Below are positions 25,207 through 33,630 of a stretch of DNA of 64,000 bases, piece after piece (the stretch's first letter is position 1; each line of letters begins with the position of its first letter). The stretch covers positions 62,001-126,000 of the forward strand of contig PAJP01000021.1 in the NCBI GenBank assembly GCA_002706095.1, read 5' to 3'. This stretch comes from Methylophaga sp. Its GTDB lineage: Bacteria; Pseudomonadota; Gammaproteobacteria; Nitrosococcales; Methylophagaceae. Both the position numbers and the translations under genes were made by a program. The notes under the pieces are model-generated. The model ran no database searches, was not told the origin of the DNA, and saw nothing but the letters and a program-made list of their open reading frames with translations.

Positions 25207-26358
25207 ATGCCACAATCTAAGTTGACGTCTTATTCTCAACCTGCACAAATCGCCAGTGCAGAAGCGATTATTGAGGATATTCGACAGGGCAAAATGGTTG
25301 TCTTAATGGATGATGAAAACCGTGAGAATGAAGGTGACTTGGTTATGGCAGCCAGTCATGTCACTGCCGAAGCGGTGAACTTTATGGCTATGCATGCACG
25401 TGGCCTGATTTGCCTGACACTCACTGAGCAACGCTGTGAACAATTAAACTTACCCTTGATGGTGAAGCAAAACAAAGCAGGTTTTGAAACCAATTTTACA
25501 TTGTCGATTGAAGCAGCTGAAGGCGTCACCACTGGCATTTCCACACAAGATCGTGCTGTGACTATCCAAGCAGCCGTAGCAGCGAATGCCACACCTGAAG
25601 ATATTGTCAGCCCTGGACATATTTTTCCGGTAATGGCTCGGGCGGGTGGGGTGTTGACTCGTGCAGGACACACAGAAGCCGGCTGTGATTTAGCGGCATT
25701 AGCAGGACAAGAGCCTGCGGCTGTAATCTGTGAAATCATGAATGAAGATGGCACGATGGCTCGACTGCCCGATCTACTCGAATTTGCCAAACAGCATGAT
25801 TTAAAAGTCGGCACCATCGCTGACCTTATCGCCTATCGTCACCAGCATGAACAAAATGTGGTTCGCTTAAATGAACGGGAGATGCAAACCATGCTGGGAA
25901 CATTCCGCCGTCATGATTATGTAGATAAAACGACTGGTATGAAACATCTGGCTCTGGTTTACGGCACCCCTGTCGCTGGTGAAGAAACTCTGGTCAGAGT
26001 GCATGCACCATTTAATAGTTTGGATTTGTTGGATTATGAGCGACACGGGCATACCTGGAGTGTGGCTGAAGCCATGCAGCATATTCAACAACAGGGCGCG
26101 GGCGTATTGGTCCTGCTGCACGGCGATGAAGATGAATGGCACAGATTGGTTCAATCTGATCGTAATTATGCTGAAGAGTTTGTGCTCAAACACTATGGCA
26201 TTGGTGCCCAGATTTTAAGAGATTTAGGGGTGACCGAGATGCGTTTGATGACTTGGCCAAGAAAGCTGCCATCCATGACTGGTTTTGGTTTAAGTGTGAC
26301 GGATTATGTGTTGCCAGATGATCTCGCTGAGAAATTAGCCAACTCAACCGCAGTGTAA
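25207..26358 (+). CDS. ribB: 3,4-dihydroxy-2-butanone 4-phosphate synthase with degenerate RibA-like domain
   Basis: A 383-residue protein. Residues about 15-210 are RibB, with DDENRENEGDLV and RAGHTEAGCDL active-site motifs; it makes the four-carbon riboflavin precursor from ribulose 5-phosphate. The rest has the outline of GTP cyclohydrolase II but lacks its zinc cysteine cluster (no CDCG) and so is unlikely to be active as RibA. Such RibB-RibX fusions are known in Proteobacteria. AAGGAG precedes the start. It lies next to folE2 rather than in a full rib operon. Confidence 0.9.
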   Translation: MPQSKLTSYSQPAQIASAEAIIEDIRQGKMVVLMDDENRENEGDLVMAASHVTAEAVNFMAMHARGLICLTLTEQRCEQLNLPLMVKQNKAGFETNFTLSIEAAEGVTTGISTQDRAVTIQAAVAANATPEDIVSPGHIFPVMARAGGVLTRAGHTEAGCDLAALAGQEPAAVICEIMNEDGTMARLPDLLEFAKQHDLKVGTIADLIAYRHQHEQNVVRLNEREMQTMLGTFRRHDYVDKTTGMKHLALVYGTPVAGEETLVRVHAPFNSLDLLDYERHGHTWSVAEAMQHIQQQGAGVLVLLHGDEDEWHRLVQSDRNYAEEFVLKHYGIGAQILRDLGVTEMRLMTWPRKLPSMTGFGLSVTDYVLPDDLAEKLANSTAV

Positions 26359-26416
26359 TACCTGAGTTATTTAAGTTGGGTCTCTCTATAATCAATAATC
26401 ATAAATAAGGTGTTTA

Positions 26417-26731
26417 ATGGCTTGGTTAGCATTAGTGTTTGCAGGGCTACTTGAAGTCGTTTGGGCGGCTGCGTTGAAGTATTCTGAAGGTTTGACAAAG
26501 TTATGGCCTAGTCTGACGGCACTCGTCACAGTGGTGTTGAGTTTGTGGTTATTAGGCATAGCCATGAAATCCTTACCTTTAGGCACGGCTTATGGTGTCT
26601 GGGTGGGCATTGGGGCGGTGGGGACGTTAATTTTTGGCATCGTTTTCTTATCTGAACCAGCGACATTGCTTCGTCTTTTCAGTATCTTATTAATTCTGTT
26701 GGGTATGATTGGTCTGAAAATATCACACTGA
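26417..26731 (+). CDS. SMR-family exporter, SugE/Gdx type
   Basis: A 104-residue four-helix small multidrug resistance protein. The motifs GLLEVVWAAALKYSEG and GTAYGVWVGIGAVGT place it with SugE/Gdx rather than EmrE; members of that group export guanidinium and some quaternary ammonium compounds. The conserved glutamate in the first helix is present. No guanidine riboswitch motif was seen upstream. Confidence 0.9.
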   Translation: MAWLALVFAGLLEVVWAAALKYSEGLTKLWPSLTALVTVVLSLWLLGIAMKSLPLGTAYGVWVGIGAVGTLIFGIVFLSEPATLLRLFSILLILLGMIGLKISH

Positions 26732-26856
26732 TCGTTTGCTCGACTTTTCTCTTTATTTATAAGGTTCATCAGCTAAGCTTTATTCTGGTTGATATTACTA
26801 AGGATGAAAAATATGATGTTGATTTCAACCCATGTTTTTCATGAGGCAAACGGACT

Positions 26857-28539
26857 GTGGATAGACGAGTGCAGCAGTCACTAACGCATAATCAGCATAA
26901 CCGTTTCTCATTGCATAGAAGCATCGACTGGACGGGGGCTTTCTGGCTGGCAAGTGGTGTGCCCGCGCTTGTGTTGTTTTCAATGGGGGCAATAGCCGCC
27001 ACGGTAGGTAAACCTGCTTGGCTGATCTGGATAGTCTCTATTTCACTTGGCCTCGTTCAGGCCTTTACCTATGCTGAAGTGGCTGGCTTGTTTCCACATA
27101 AAACGGGCGGGATATCTGTTCACAGCTCAGTCGCCTGGGCGAATTACAATAAATGGATTGCCGCCCTGTGTGTGTGGTGTAACTGGGTTGCATGGGGCCC
27201 TGTACTGGCTATTGGCTCTGCTCTGGCCGCAGGCTATATTCTCAATGTTATCTATCCGCCTGATGCTGTTATCAATACCTGGCAAATCACCTTGCTCGAT
27301 CTGAGTTTTCTCAAAGCGGGACTCTCTTTACGTATTAATGCTGTCTTTATCATCGGTGCGGTGATGATGATATTGGTTTTTGCGATTCAAAATGGCGGGA
27401 TTTTACGCTCAGCTAAAGCGATGATGATTATCAGTTTATCTGGGCTGATGCCATTGATGTTGATCGCGATAGTGCCGTTAATCACAGGCGATCTACGAGT
27501 AAATAACTTTTATCCATTGACACCACTTGCTTATGACAGTGAAGGATATGTGGTATCAGGAGTATGGGATATGGCTGGTTGGTCACTTGTGGCAGGGGCG
27601 TTATTTATTGCTGCATGGTCAACGTATGCTTTTGAAACGGCCGTCTGTTATACCCGCGAGTTCAAGCAGCCCAGTTATGACACACAACGGGCGCTTCTAT
27701 ATTCAGGCCTACTTTGTCTGTTCGCTTTTGTGCTCATTCCATTCACCTTTCAGGGACATATTGGCTTGGGGCAGATGATCGAACCTCAGCAGTTAAATGC
27801 AGAAGGTCTGGTAATAAAACCAGCCCAATATGATGGAATGCTCGCCGCTGATATCTACAGTGGCATGGGCATTGCGAACGCCTTTTATACGATATTGGGT
27901 GGCAGTGGCATTGTTATCGATATCTTTGTCGTCATGCTTGTACTGGCTTTGATGTTAGCAATTATGACCACCATGTCGGGTTCCTCCAGAACCTTATACC
28001 AGGGATCAATTGATGGCTTGCTGCCGAAATATCTGTCTCAAGTGAATCAACATGGCGCGCCAACCAGTGCGATGTGGACGAATCTGATTATTAACCTCAT
28101 GTTTCTGGCTTTGTCTGATTATGTATTTTTACTGGCATCGTCCTGTGTGAGTTATATTATTTTTAATTTTCTGACATTGAACTCGGGCTGGATTCACCGC
28201 CTTGACAGACCTAATTGGAAACGGAGTTATCGTACGCCCAAACCATTGTTTGTTATGGGAATTGCCATCGCTTTTCTGAATGTCGGTTTGATGGCCTTTG
28301 GCGCAAATATATGGGGAAGCGGCACGTTATTGAGTGGTTTGATTCTAGCGAGTATCAGCATTCCTTTATTTTGCTGGCGGCATTATTTAATGGATAAAGG
28401 CGAGCTACCTTTATCCATGCAAGAAGACATACAAGCAGGTCATGCTGCAGTTAGCTCCCGTAAAGCAGGACTATGGCCTTATTTGGCGCTATTTTTCAGT
28501 GTATTACTGGTAGGCGGGATTCAGTTTATTCTTGATTGA
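26857..28539 (+). CDS. APC-family permease, long form
   Basis: A 560-residue transporter with 12 or more hydrophobic segments, paralogous to the permease at 22592-24055 (shared RSIDW.....ASGVP start and AWSTYAFETAVCY middle segment). Compared with that gene it carries an insertion around residues 300-330. GTG 26857 is the best start in frame; a weak GAGG lies ten bases before it. Substrate unknown. It converges with the CsaA-like gene with only 15 bases between stops. Confidence 0.83.
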   Translation: MDRRVQQSLTHNQHNRFSLHRSIDWTGAFWLASGVPALVLFSMGAIAATVGKPAWLIWIVSISLGLVQAFTYAEVAGLFPHKTGGISVHSSVAWANYNKWIAALCVWCNWVAWGPVLAIGSALAAGYILNVIYPPDAVINTWQITLLDLSFLKAGLSLRINAVFIIGAVMMILVFAIQNGGILRSAKAMMIISLSGLMPLMLIAIVPLITGDLRVNNFYPLTPLAYDSEGYVVSGVWDMAGWSLVAGALFIAAWSTYAFETAVCYTREFKQPSYDTQRALLYSGLLCLFAFVLIPFTFQGHIGLGQMIEPQQLNAEGLVIKPAQYDGMLAADIYSGMGIANAFYTILGGSGIVIDIFVVMLVLALMLAIMTTMSGSSRTLYQGSIDGLLPKYLSQVNQHGAPTSAMWTNLIINLMFLALSDYVFLLASSCVSYIIFNFLTLNSGWIHRLDRPNWKRSYRTPKPLFVMGIAIAFLNVGLMAFGANIWGSGTLLSGLILASISIPLFCWRHYLMDKGELPLSMQEDIQAGHAAVSSRKAGLWPYLALFFSVLLVGGIQFILD

Positions 28540-28554
28540 AAATGTGTTCCAAAA

Positions 28555-28914
28555 TTAAGCCAGTTTTGCCCCGTTGGGTAATGGCATATCGACTGAAGAT
28601 AAAACAACCGATCCATCTGGGCGGTGTAAACCCGTCACCAGACATTCGGACATAAACGACCCAATTTGTTTAGGTGGGAAATTCACTACGGCCAGCACTT
28701 GTTTACCGACAAGCTCATCTTTTGAATATAACTCGGTAATTTGAGCGCTGGACTTTTTCACGCCCAGCTCAGGGCCAAAATCGACTTTCAATTTATAGGC
28801 TGGTCTACGGGCTTCTGGAAAATCATCAACATCGATAATAGTCCCGACACGAATATCAATTTTTTGGAAATCACTCCAATTAATGTGTTCCATTTTTTCT
28901 AACGTATGTTCCAT
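28555..28914 (-). CDS. tRNA-binding domain protein, CsaA-like
   Basis: A 119-residue stand-alone tRNA-binding OB-fold. The pattern FQKIDIRVGTI...A.KLKVDFG, then SSAQIT and VNFPPKQIGSFMSE, is that of CsaA and of the C-terminal domain of methionyl-tRNA synthetase. CsaA was described as a chaperone-like protein in Bacillus, but the role in gammaproteobacteria is unclear. A second ATG lies seven codons in and could be the true start. Confidence 0.9.
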   Translation of the reverse strand: MEHTLEKMEHINWSDFQKIDIRVGTIIDVDDFPEARRPAYKLKVDFGPELGVKKSSAQITELYSKDELVGKQVLAVVNFPPKQIGSFMSECLVTGLHRPDGSVVLSSVDMPLPNGAKLA

Positions 28915-29024
28915 TTCTGATAATTAAGTTGGCGGACCACTTGATTTCCAGGTTTTAAGAATCAACAGGGGGGGAGTGTTTGATTTTACTGACCCATTGA
29001 TTCTTGGATTGTTGTATTTGTTAT

Positions 29025-29666
29025 TTATACAGGACTTCTGTTAAAAGCTGAGCGAATCAAACCTATACCTGCAATGGTAAAAAGTGCGGAGGCAATGCCG
29101 TTTATCCAACGGCTTATCCGCTGATAAATATTCATCACACCGCTAAATGAAAAAACCAAAGAATACATAGCATTTACTGAGAACCCAACAAAAACGCATA
29201 CTAAAACACCTGCAACTAATGCATGCATGTTGTCACCAGCATCCAGACCAACGGAAAGTGCTGCTAACCAAGCAATAACTGTCTTGGGGTTTGAGATATT
29301 AAGCAGAAACCCACGAATGAACCACTTTTTTGCAGTTGGAATATTGCTAGGGTCATTGATGTTTTCTACTTGAGGATTGAAAGCTGACTTTCCTGATAGA
29401 TAAGCTAACCACAACAAATAAAGCCCACCAAAGACTTTAAGAAGCATCAATAGATAGACAGAACTTTGGAGGACGGCACCCATGCCACTTGCAGCTATCA
29501 CACCCCAAAATACCAACCCAAACGATAAGCCTGCACTATAAATTAGGCTTATTTTTCTTCCTCGTTTCATAGCAATTATTGCGTTTGAAATATTGGCAGG
29601 CCCCGGCGTTACGGCAACCACAAAAAAGGAAAGGCCAATCATGAAAAGTGAAAAAGGATCTAACAT
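29025..29666 (-). CDS. LysE/RhtB-family exporter
   Basis: A 213-residue membrane protein with about six hydrophobic segments and the family signature VAVTPGPANISNAI near residue 20. LysE/RhtB proteins export amino acids or related metabolites. GGAAAGGAAAAA precedes the ATG. The substrate cannot be told from sequence. Confidence 0.9.
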   Translation of the reverse strand: MLDPFSLFMIGLSFFVVAVTPGPANISNAIIAMKRGRKISLIYSAGLSFGLVFWGVIAASGMGAVLQSSVYLLMLLKVFGGLYLLWLAYLSGKSAFNPQVENINDPSNIPTAKKWFIRGFLLNISNPKTVIAWLAALSVGLDAGDNMHALVAGVLVCVFVGFSVNAMYSLVFSFSGVMNIYQRISRWINGIASALFTIAGIGLIRSAFNRSPV

Positions 29667-29747
29667 TTTTTCCTTTCCTTCATGTTCGTCTTCTCCGATT
29701 AATTAACCTTATCAAGTTGGCTGGCGCCTTGAACGCATACAAGTATG

Positions 29748-30626
29748 TTAGTTGAATACATCATCACCAAACCTCTCATAATCATCTAAAAAAGCCTGGA
29801 ATTGCTTAGACTTTATTACCTTTTCAGGGTTTTCTTGAATGTACTTATCGAAACTATCTAGGTGTTTTTGAGGTATGCTTCGATGCAACTTGGTAATTTC
29901 GTCAGCCTTTTCGAATATGTAACTTGCAAGGCCATCTGGCCATCTATAATCTCTAGGTGAAAGAATTCCTGATTTAATCGCAATACGGCTAGACCTCATC
30001 AGTTTTACATTTTTAGCTTTGATCACACCAAGAAGCATAAATGACGGAAGCTTAGTAAAAATATAATGATCCATGCTATTTCCAACGATATCCATGCCCA
30101 TTATTCTTAGAAAATACCGGTTAATACTTGGTGGTAGCTCATGACTATCTGTTGATTCAATTTTCTCTAACGGAAACAAATGTTGCTCATACTGATTTAA
30201 GTTATCAGTTTCCCCAAGCAAATACTTCCTAAGGTGCTCCTGAACTGCATCAAGTAGTTCCTTACGCTCCTGATCATTCTCGTCTTTTGAGTTTTTACTT
30301 CTAATATAAGTCAATGTTCTCCAGCTAAGAGAAGCACAAAACTTAGACATCCAATTATCGTAGTTCGCTACCGATTTACCCTCATTCACAAACGGATAAA
30401 AAACCTTGTTTGCAAATTCACGCTCCCACCCAGAGAACAGTTGTTCGCAAGCTCCACAAAGCCAATACTCTTTAGCTATATCTTGTGCTCGTTTGTGGAG
30501 TTGGTTTTTCTCACGAATATATCCCGTAACAGAGGTCTGCTTTATCCATTTTCCTACGAATTTCGGAATAAAATGACTTTCCTTCAAATTATCATTTTTT
30601 TCACATAGCTTACATACCCCTCCCAT
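29748..30626 (-). CDS. HNH-like zinc-binding protein of unknown function
   Basis: A 292-residue protein. The N-terminus has CKLCEKNDNLKESHFIPKF and then, near residue 57, CGACEQLF, so two CxxC pairs flank a conserved S-H-x-x-P. This layout is found in an uncharacterised group that resembles HNH nucleases by its zinc-finger ends. The remainder is helical and unrecognised. The gene is AT-rich compared with its neighbours and has no good ribosome site, which suggests recent arrival. Nuclease activity is a guess. Confidence 0.68.
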   Translation of the reverse strand: MGGVCKLCEKNDNLKESHFIPKFVGKWIKQTSVTGYIREKNQLHKRAQDIAKEYWLCGACEQLFSGWEREFANKVFYPFVNEGKSVANYDNWMSKFCASLSWRTLTYIRSKNSKDENDQERKELLDAVQEHLRKYLLGETDNLNQYEQHLFPLEKIESTDSHELPPSINRYFLRIMGMDIVGNSMDHYIFTKLPSFMLLGVIKAKNVKLMRSSRIAIKSGILSPRDYRWPDGLASYIFEKADEITKLHRSIPQKHLDSFDKYIQENPEKVIKSKQFQAFLDDYERFGDDVFN

Positions 30627-30710
30627 TACTCAGTACTCTGATTGCAGTAGCGGACCATTTGTAGTGAGAAAGGGGCGAAAACTAGATCTGACTGCCACCT
30701 ATTGTTAGGT

Positions 30711-31100
30711 TTATTCATTTGGATTCCTATATTCAAGTAAAGGAAACCCACGGATATCCTGAAGCTTTGAATATATATGAAAAATTCTCTTGGCGATTTT
30801 TTGCCCGGTTGAGTTCTTTATTCTTCGCATTGTTGCTTCTAAATCTCCTCGAAATTGAGGTATTTCCGATTTATATTTTGTTGATTCAGCTATAACCCAC
30901 CTATAGTCACCCCTCAACTCTTCGGGAAACTCTTTTTCCTGAAGTGGAAGCAGCGTCAATACTGCTGTATGCAGGCGTTTTCAAACATCACCTTGACCAG
31001 TGCAAAGCTGCTGGACGGCGAGATAGACCCTTTCAATGACTCCTTCAGCAGCCTGTCGCACTTCAATACTTTCCTGACTCCGCGTACCAAAATCTTCCAT
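30711..31100 (-). pseudogene. Unknown gene interrupted by an in-frame TGA
   Basis: On the minus strand the frame opens at ATG 31100 (MEDFGTRSQESIEV...), reads 39 codons to a TGA at 30981-30983, and continues without frame change as KRLHTAVLTLLPLQEKEF through RGFPLLEYRNPNE to a stop at 30711-30713. The two halves join smoothly into one 129-residue protein if the TGA replaces a sense codon, most likely CGA (Arg). Other genes in the window end in TGA, so recoding is unlikely. I read it as a nonsense-mutated orphan gene; the downstream half could still be made from an internal TTG. Confidence 0.65.
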
Positions 31101-31803
31101 AGAGCTTTTATCGGCCTAACTGTATGTTCTGTGGATATAAATTAATTTTTTCACTAAACATCATATTGTTAGCACACTCCCTCGGTTATCCAAAAAAACT
31201 AAACAGGATCTAGTCTCTGTTTATCAGTTTTATCTTCACCCATCATTACAACTTTTATCAACTTAATCAATTAATTAAATAACTATAGGAATGTTTTTAT
31301 TGTCGGGTATGCGGACCAGTAGAAATATATTTCCAAAGTATCAAGGTCTAACTTATCGTTGGTTATACTCCCTAGAAAGCAGCTCCCTCTGAGATTTGTA
31401 CGACCTAGCAAGTAAGTCCTCTAAGTAATTGTTGAGAGGGGCTGTGGAACTGAAAATAGCGTTGCCAATACTCATAAAAATGCTCATAGATATAACGTCA
31501 CGCGATGTCATGCCTGAGATACCTTACTATGTTTTTATCTGATTGCTGACTCAGACTGGTTGCCAACCTCATGTCGGGTAGGGCAATCTGTCAAGCTAAT
31601 AGGCGCTAGTTGTTACTGTGAAGCGCTGAGGATTTCCAGTTCAATTCCATATACGGCAGGAATAAAACATGTACGAAGTATGGTGATGCATCGCTTTAAG
31701 ATTGAAGAAGCATTGCGCACAGACTTTGAATAACGTTATTTTATCCAGCATCAAGTGGGTGTCTGATTGCCCCGATGCTATTTATTTATATGAGGAAACA
31801 GAT
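31101..31803. other. Gene-free stretch before ribH with possible gene remains
   Basis: About 700 bases without an intact gene. On the minus strand, 31405-31590 gives a 61-codon frame broken by a single TGA (31498-31500) whose two parts read like protein, for example YIYEHFYEYWQRYFQFHSP. This may be the end of a decayed gene, perhaps from a mobile element, but I could not identify it. No transposase signature, terminal repeat or flavin riboswitch was found. Confidence 0.4.
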
Positions 31804-32277
31804 TTGGCAGATATACATGGGGCAGGTGTTCGTGACGATATCGATGGTAATGGCTTTCGGGTAGGTATCGTTGTCTCGCGGTTTAATTCTGAGATTTGCA
31901 CGGCGCTGTTAAATGCCTGCGTGGATCAGTTAAAAGCCAGTAACGTTCAGGAACAGGACATTCAGGTATTGTCTGTGCCGGGGGCATTGGAAATACCGAT
32001 GGTCATGCATGAGCTGGCATTAAAAGGTAACTGTGATGGTCTGGTGGCATTAGGTTGTATCATTCGTGGCGAGACCTATCATTTTGAGATTGTGGCCAAT
32101 GAGTCTGCTCGTGCTTGTACGGATATCCAGATTGGTACAGGTATTCCGCTGGCGAATGCGATTTTGACTACAGAAAACGAAGAACAAGCGAAAGATCGGA
32201 TGATCATTAAAGGTCGTGAAGCGGCTTTGGTGATTATTGAGATGATTCAGACGTTAAAAACACTTCATACAGAGTAA
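31804..32277 (+). CDS. ribH: 6,7-dimethyl-8-ribityllumazine synthase
   Basis: A 157-residue lumazine synthase, which makes the direct riboflavin precursor. Motifs are VVSRFNSEICTALL, VPGALEIPMV, GCIIRGETYHFEIVANES and IPLANAILTTEN. The frame is open 34 codons further upstream, but TTG 31804 follows GAGGA by seven bases and gives the usual length, so I place the start there. It stands alone before the dmm operon rather than beside ribD, ribE or nusB, which suggests a second copy or a dispersed pathway. Confidence 0.92.
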   Translation: MADIHGAGVRDDIDGNGFRVGIVVSRFNSEICTALLNACVDQLKASNVQEQDIQVLSVPGALEIPMVMHELALKGNCDGLVALGCIIRGETYHFEIVANESARACTDIQIGTGIPLANAILTTENEEQAKDRMIIKGREAALVIIEMIQTLKTLHTE

Positions 32278-32370
32278 TTATTCTCTAATAAATATTTTTC
32301 ATATCAAGAGGTTGTTCAGGTAGACGAGTAGATATTCTGGTGGTTTTTACCCACTAAGGAGTACTCCATC

Positions 32371-32394
32371 ATGAGAATTTTTATACGCCGCTGA
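32371..32394 (+). CDS. Possible seven-residue leader peptide
   Basis: A strong ribosome site, AAGGAG at 32356-32361, lies nine bases before an ATG that codes only for MRIFIRR and then stops. A weak TTACAT/ATGTAA hairpin (32409-32432) lies between it and the dmmD ribosome site. It may be a leader peptide for the dmm operon. A site this small cannot be proven by sequence alone. Confidence 0.35.
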   Translation: MRIFIRR

Positions 32395-32445
32395 TTTCGG
32401 TAAGTTTTTTACATTGAATTCGTTCTATGTAACCGGAGTTAGACC

Positions 32446-33579
32446 ATGAATAATCCACTGCCCAAAGACACTATTACCCGTAACTCAGTTCTCAATGTTC
32501 GACATAGAGAGCTGGGTTGTACACTGGATGGCGAAACATGGAATGGCATGCCCATTCCATGGAGCTACCATACTGATGTTAACGATGAGGTTGTAGCTGT
32601 CCGTACCCGGGCAGGTTTATATGACGTATCTGGCCTCAACATTGTTAATGTTTCTGGGCCTGCGGCATTAAAAATTCTCGACAAGTTAGTGACAATTGAT
32701 GTGACTAAACTTGAGCCCGGTACTTCTCGACTTGCTGGTGAAGTCAATGAGGAAGGGGCACTGGTCGATGACATCATGGTTATCTGTGATGATAAAGAAC
32801 ATTACCGTTTATCGCATGGTAGCGGGGCCACTCAGCAAACATTAGCTGAACTTGCCAAAGGCGAAGATGTGACGGTTGAGCAGGACTATGACGTGCATAT
32901 CCTGTCACTCCAAGGCCCACGCTCTATCGATATTCTCGACCCTGAGCTGGATTTCGATTTGGCCCAATTACCCTATTTCAAACATATCAACACCACGCTA
33001 TTTGGTCGTGACGTTGTTATTGCGCGTGGCGGTTACTCCGGTGAGCGGGGTTATGAAGTTTACTGTTCTGCTGCCGATGCTGTGTATCTGTGGGATATGA
33101 TTCTAGAGAAAGGTCAGCCATTTGGTGCTATTCCGGCATCATGGGACTCACTCGACCTGACTCGTGTCGAAGCGGCCTTACTTTTCTTCCCATTTGATAT
33201 GCCTGAAGGCGATACCACTCCGTGGGAAGTCAATATGGACTGGTGTGTTGATCTGGATAAACCTGGTGATTACATCGGTAAAGATGCTGTGCTGAAACTT
33301 AAAGGCAGAGAGCGCTTTAAACAAATAGGCCTGGAATGCATGACAAATCAGGCTGTTGAGATAGGTGCGAAATTACTTATTGACGGCAAGGAAGTCGGTG
33401 TCATCACCAGTGCCATCTACAGTCAATATCTGATGAAGTCCATCGCTATGGCCCACATCAAACCTCAATATTCACAACTGGGAACGGCTGTGACGATTGA
33501 TTCTGACAAGCCTGTCAAAGCCAACATTGTCAAAATGCCTTTTTACGATCCAATGCGTATGCGTACCCATCCTAAATAA
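32446..33579 (+). CDS. dmmD: GcvT-like protein of the dimethylamine monooxygenase operon
   Basis: A 377-residue aminomethyltransferase-like protein with the folate-binding GcvT domain (about 40-270) and C-terminal barrel (about 285-365). The signature RGGYSGERGYEVY is present. DmmD accompanies DmmABC in dimethylamine-degrading bacteria, where it probably passes the released methyl carbon to tetrahydrofolate. The order dmmD-A-B-C matches that known from Ruegeria. It could be confused with glycine-cleavage GcvT or DMSP demethylase; the following three genes decide the call. Confidence 0.87.
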   Translation: MNNPLPKDTITRNSVLNVRHRELGCTLDGETWNGMPIPWSYHTDVNDEVVAVRTRAGLYDVSGLNIVNVSGPAALKILDKLVTIDVTKLEPGTSRLAGEVNEEGALVDDIMVICDDKEHYRLSHGSGATQQTLAELAKGEDVTVEQDYDVHILSLQGPRSIDILDPELDFDLAQLPYFKHINTTLFGRDVVIARGGYSGERGYEVYCSAADAVYLWDMILEKGQPFGAIPASWDSLDLTRVEAALLFFPFDMPEGDTTPWEVNMDWCVDLDKPGDYIGKDAVLKLKGRERFKQIGLECMTNQAVEIGAKLLIDGKEVGVITSAIYSQYLMKSIAMAHIKPQYSQLGTAVTIDSDKPVKANIVKMPFYDPMRMRTHPK

Positions 33580-33630
33580 GCCGTTCATATAGAAACAGGC
33601 TATACCGTTATTCAGATTTAAGAAGAGGAA

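Noticed and set aside
25356..25817. 153-codon minus-strand frame inside ribB
   Set aside because: It lies wholly inside the RibB domain on the opposite strand and has no ribosome site or recognisable motif.
26359..26416. Guanidine riboswitch before the SugE/Gdx gene
   Set aside because: The gap is only 58 bases and shows no ACGR-loop hairpins or ykkC-type core.
26804..26884. 26-codon open frame (MKNMMLISTHVF...) overlapping the start of the 26857 permease
   Set aside because: The only ribosome-site-like bases touch the ATG, so spacing is wrong. No further support.
31640..31803. FMN riboswitch upstream of ribH
   Set aside because: The conserved AGGG/GGGG junction elements of the RFN element are absent.
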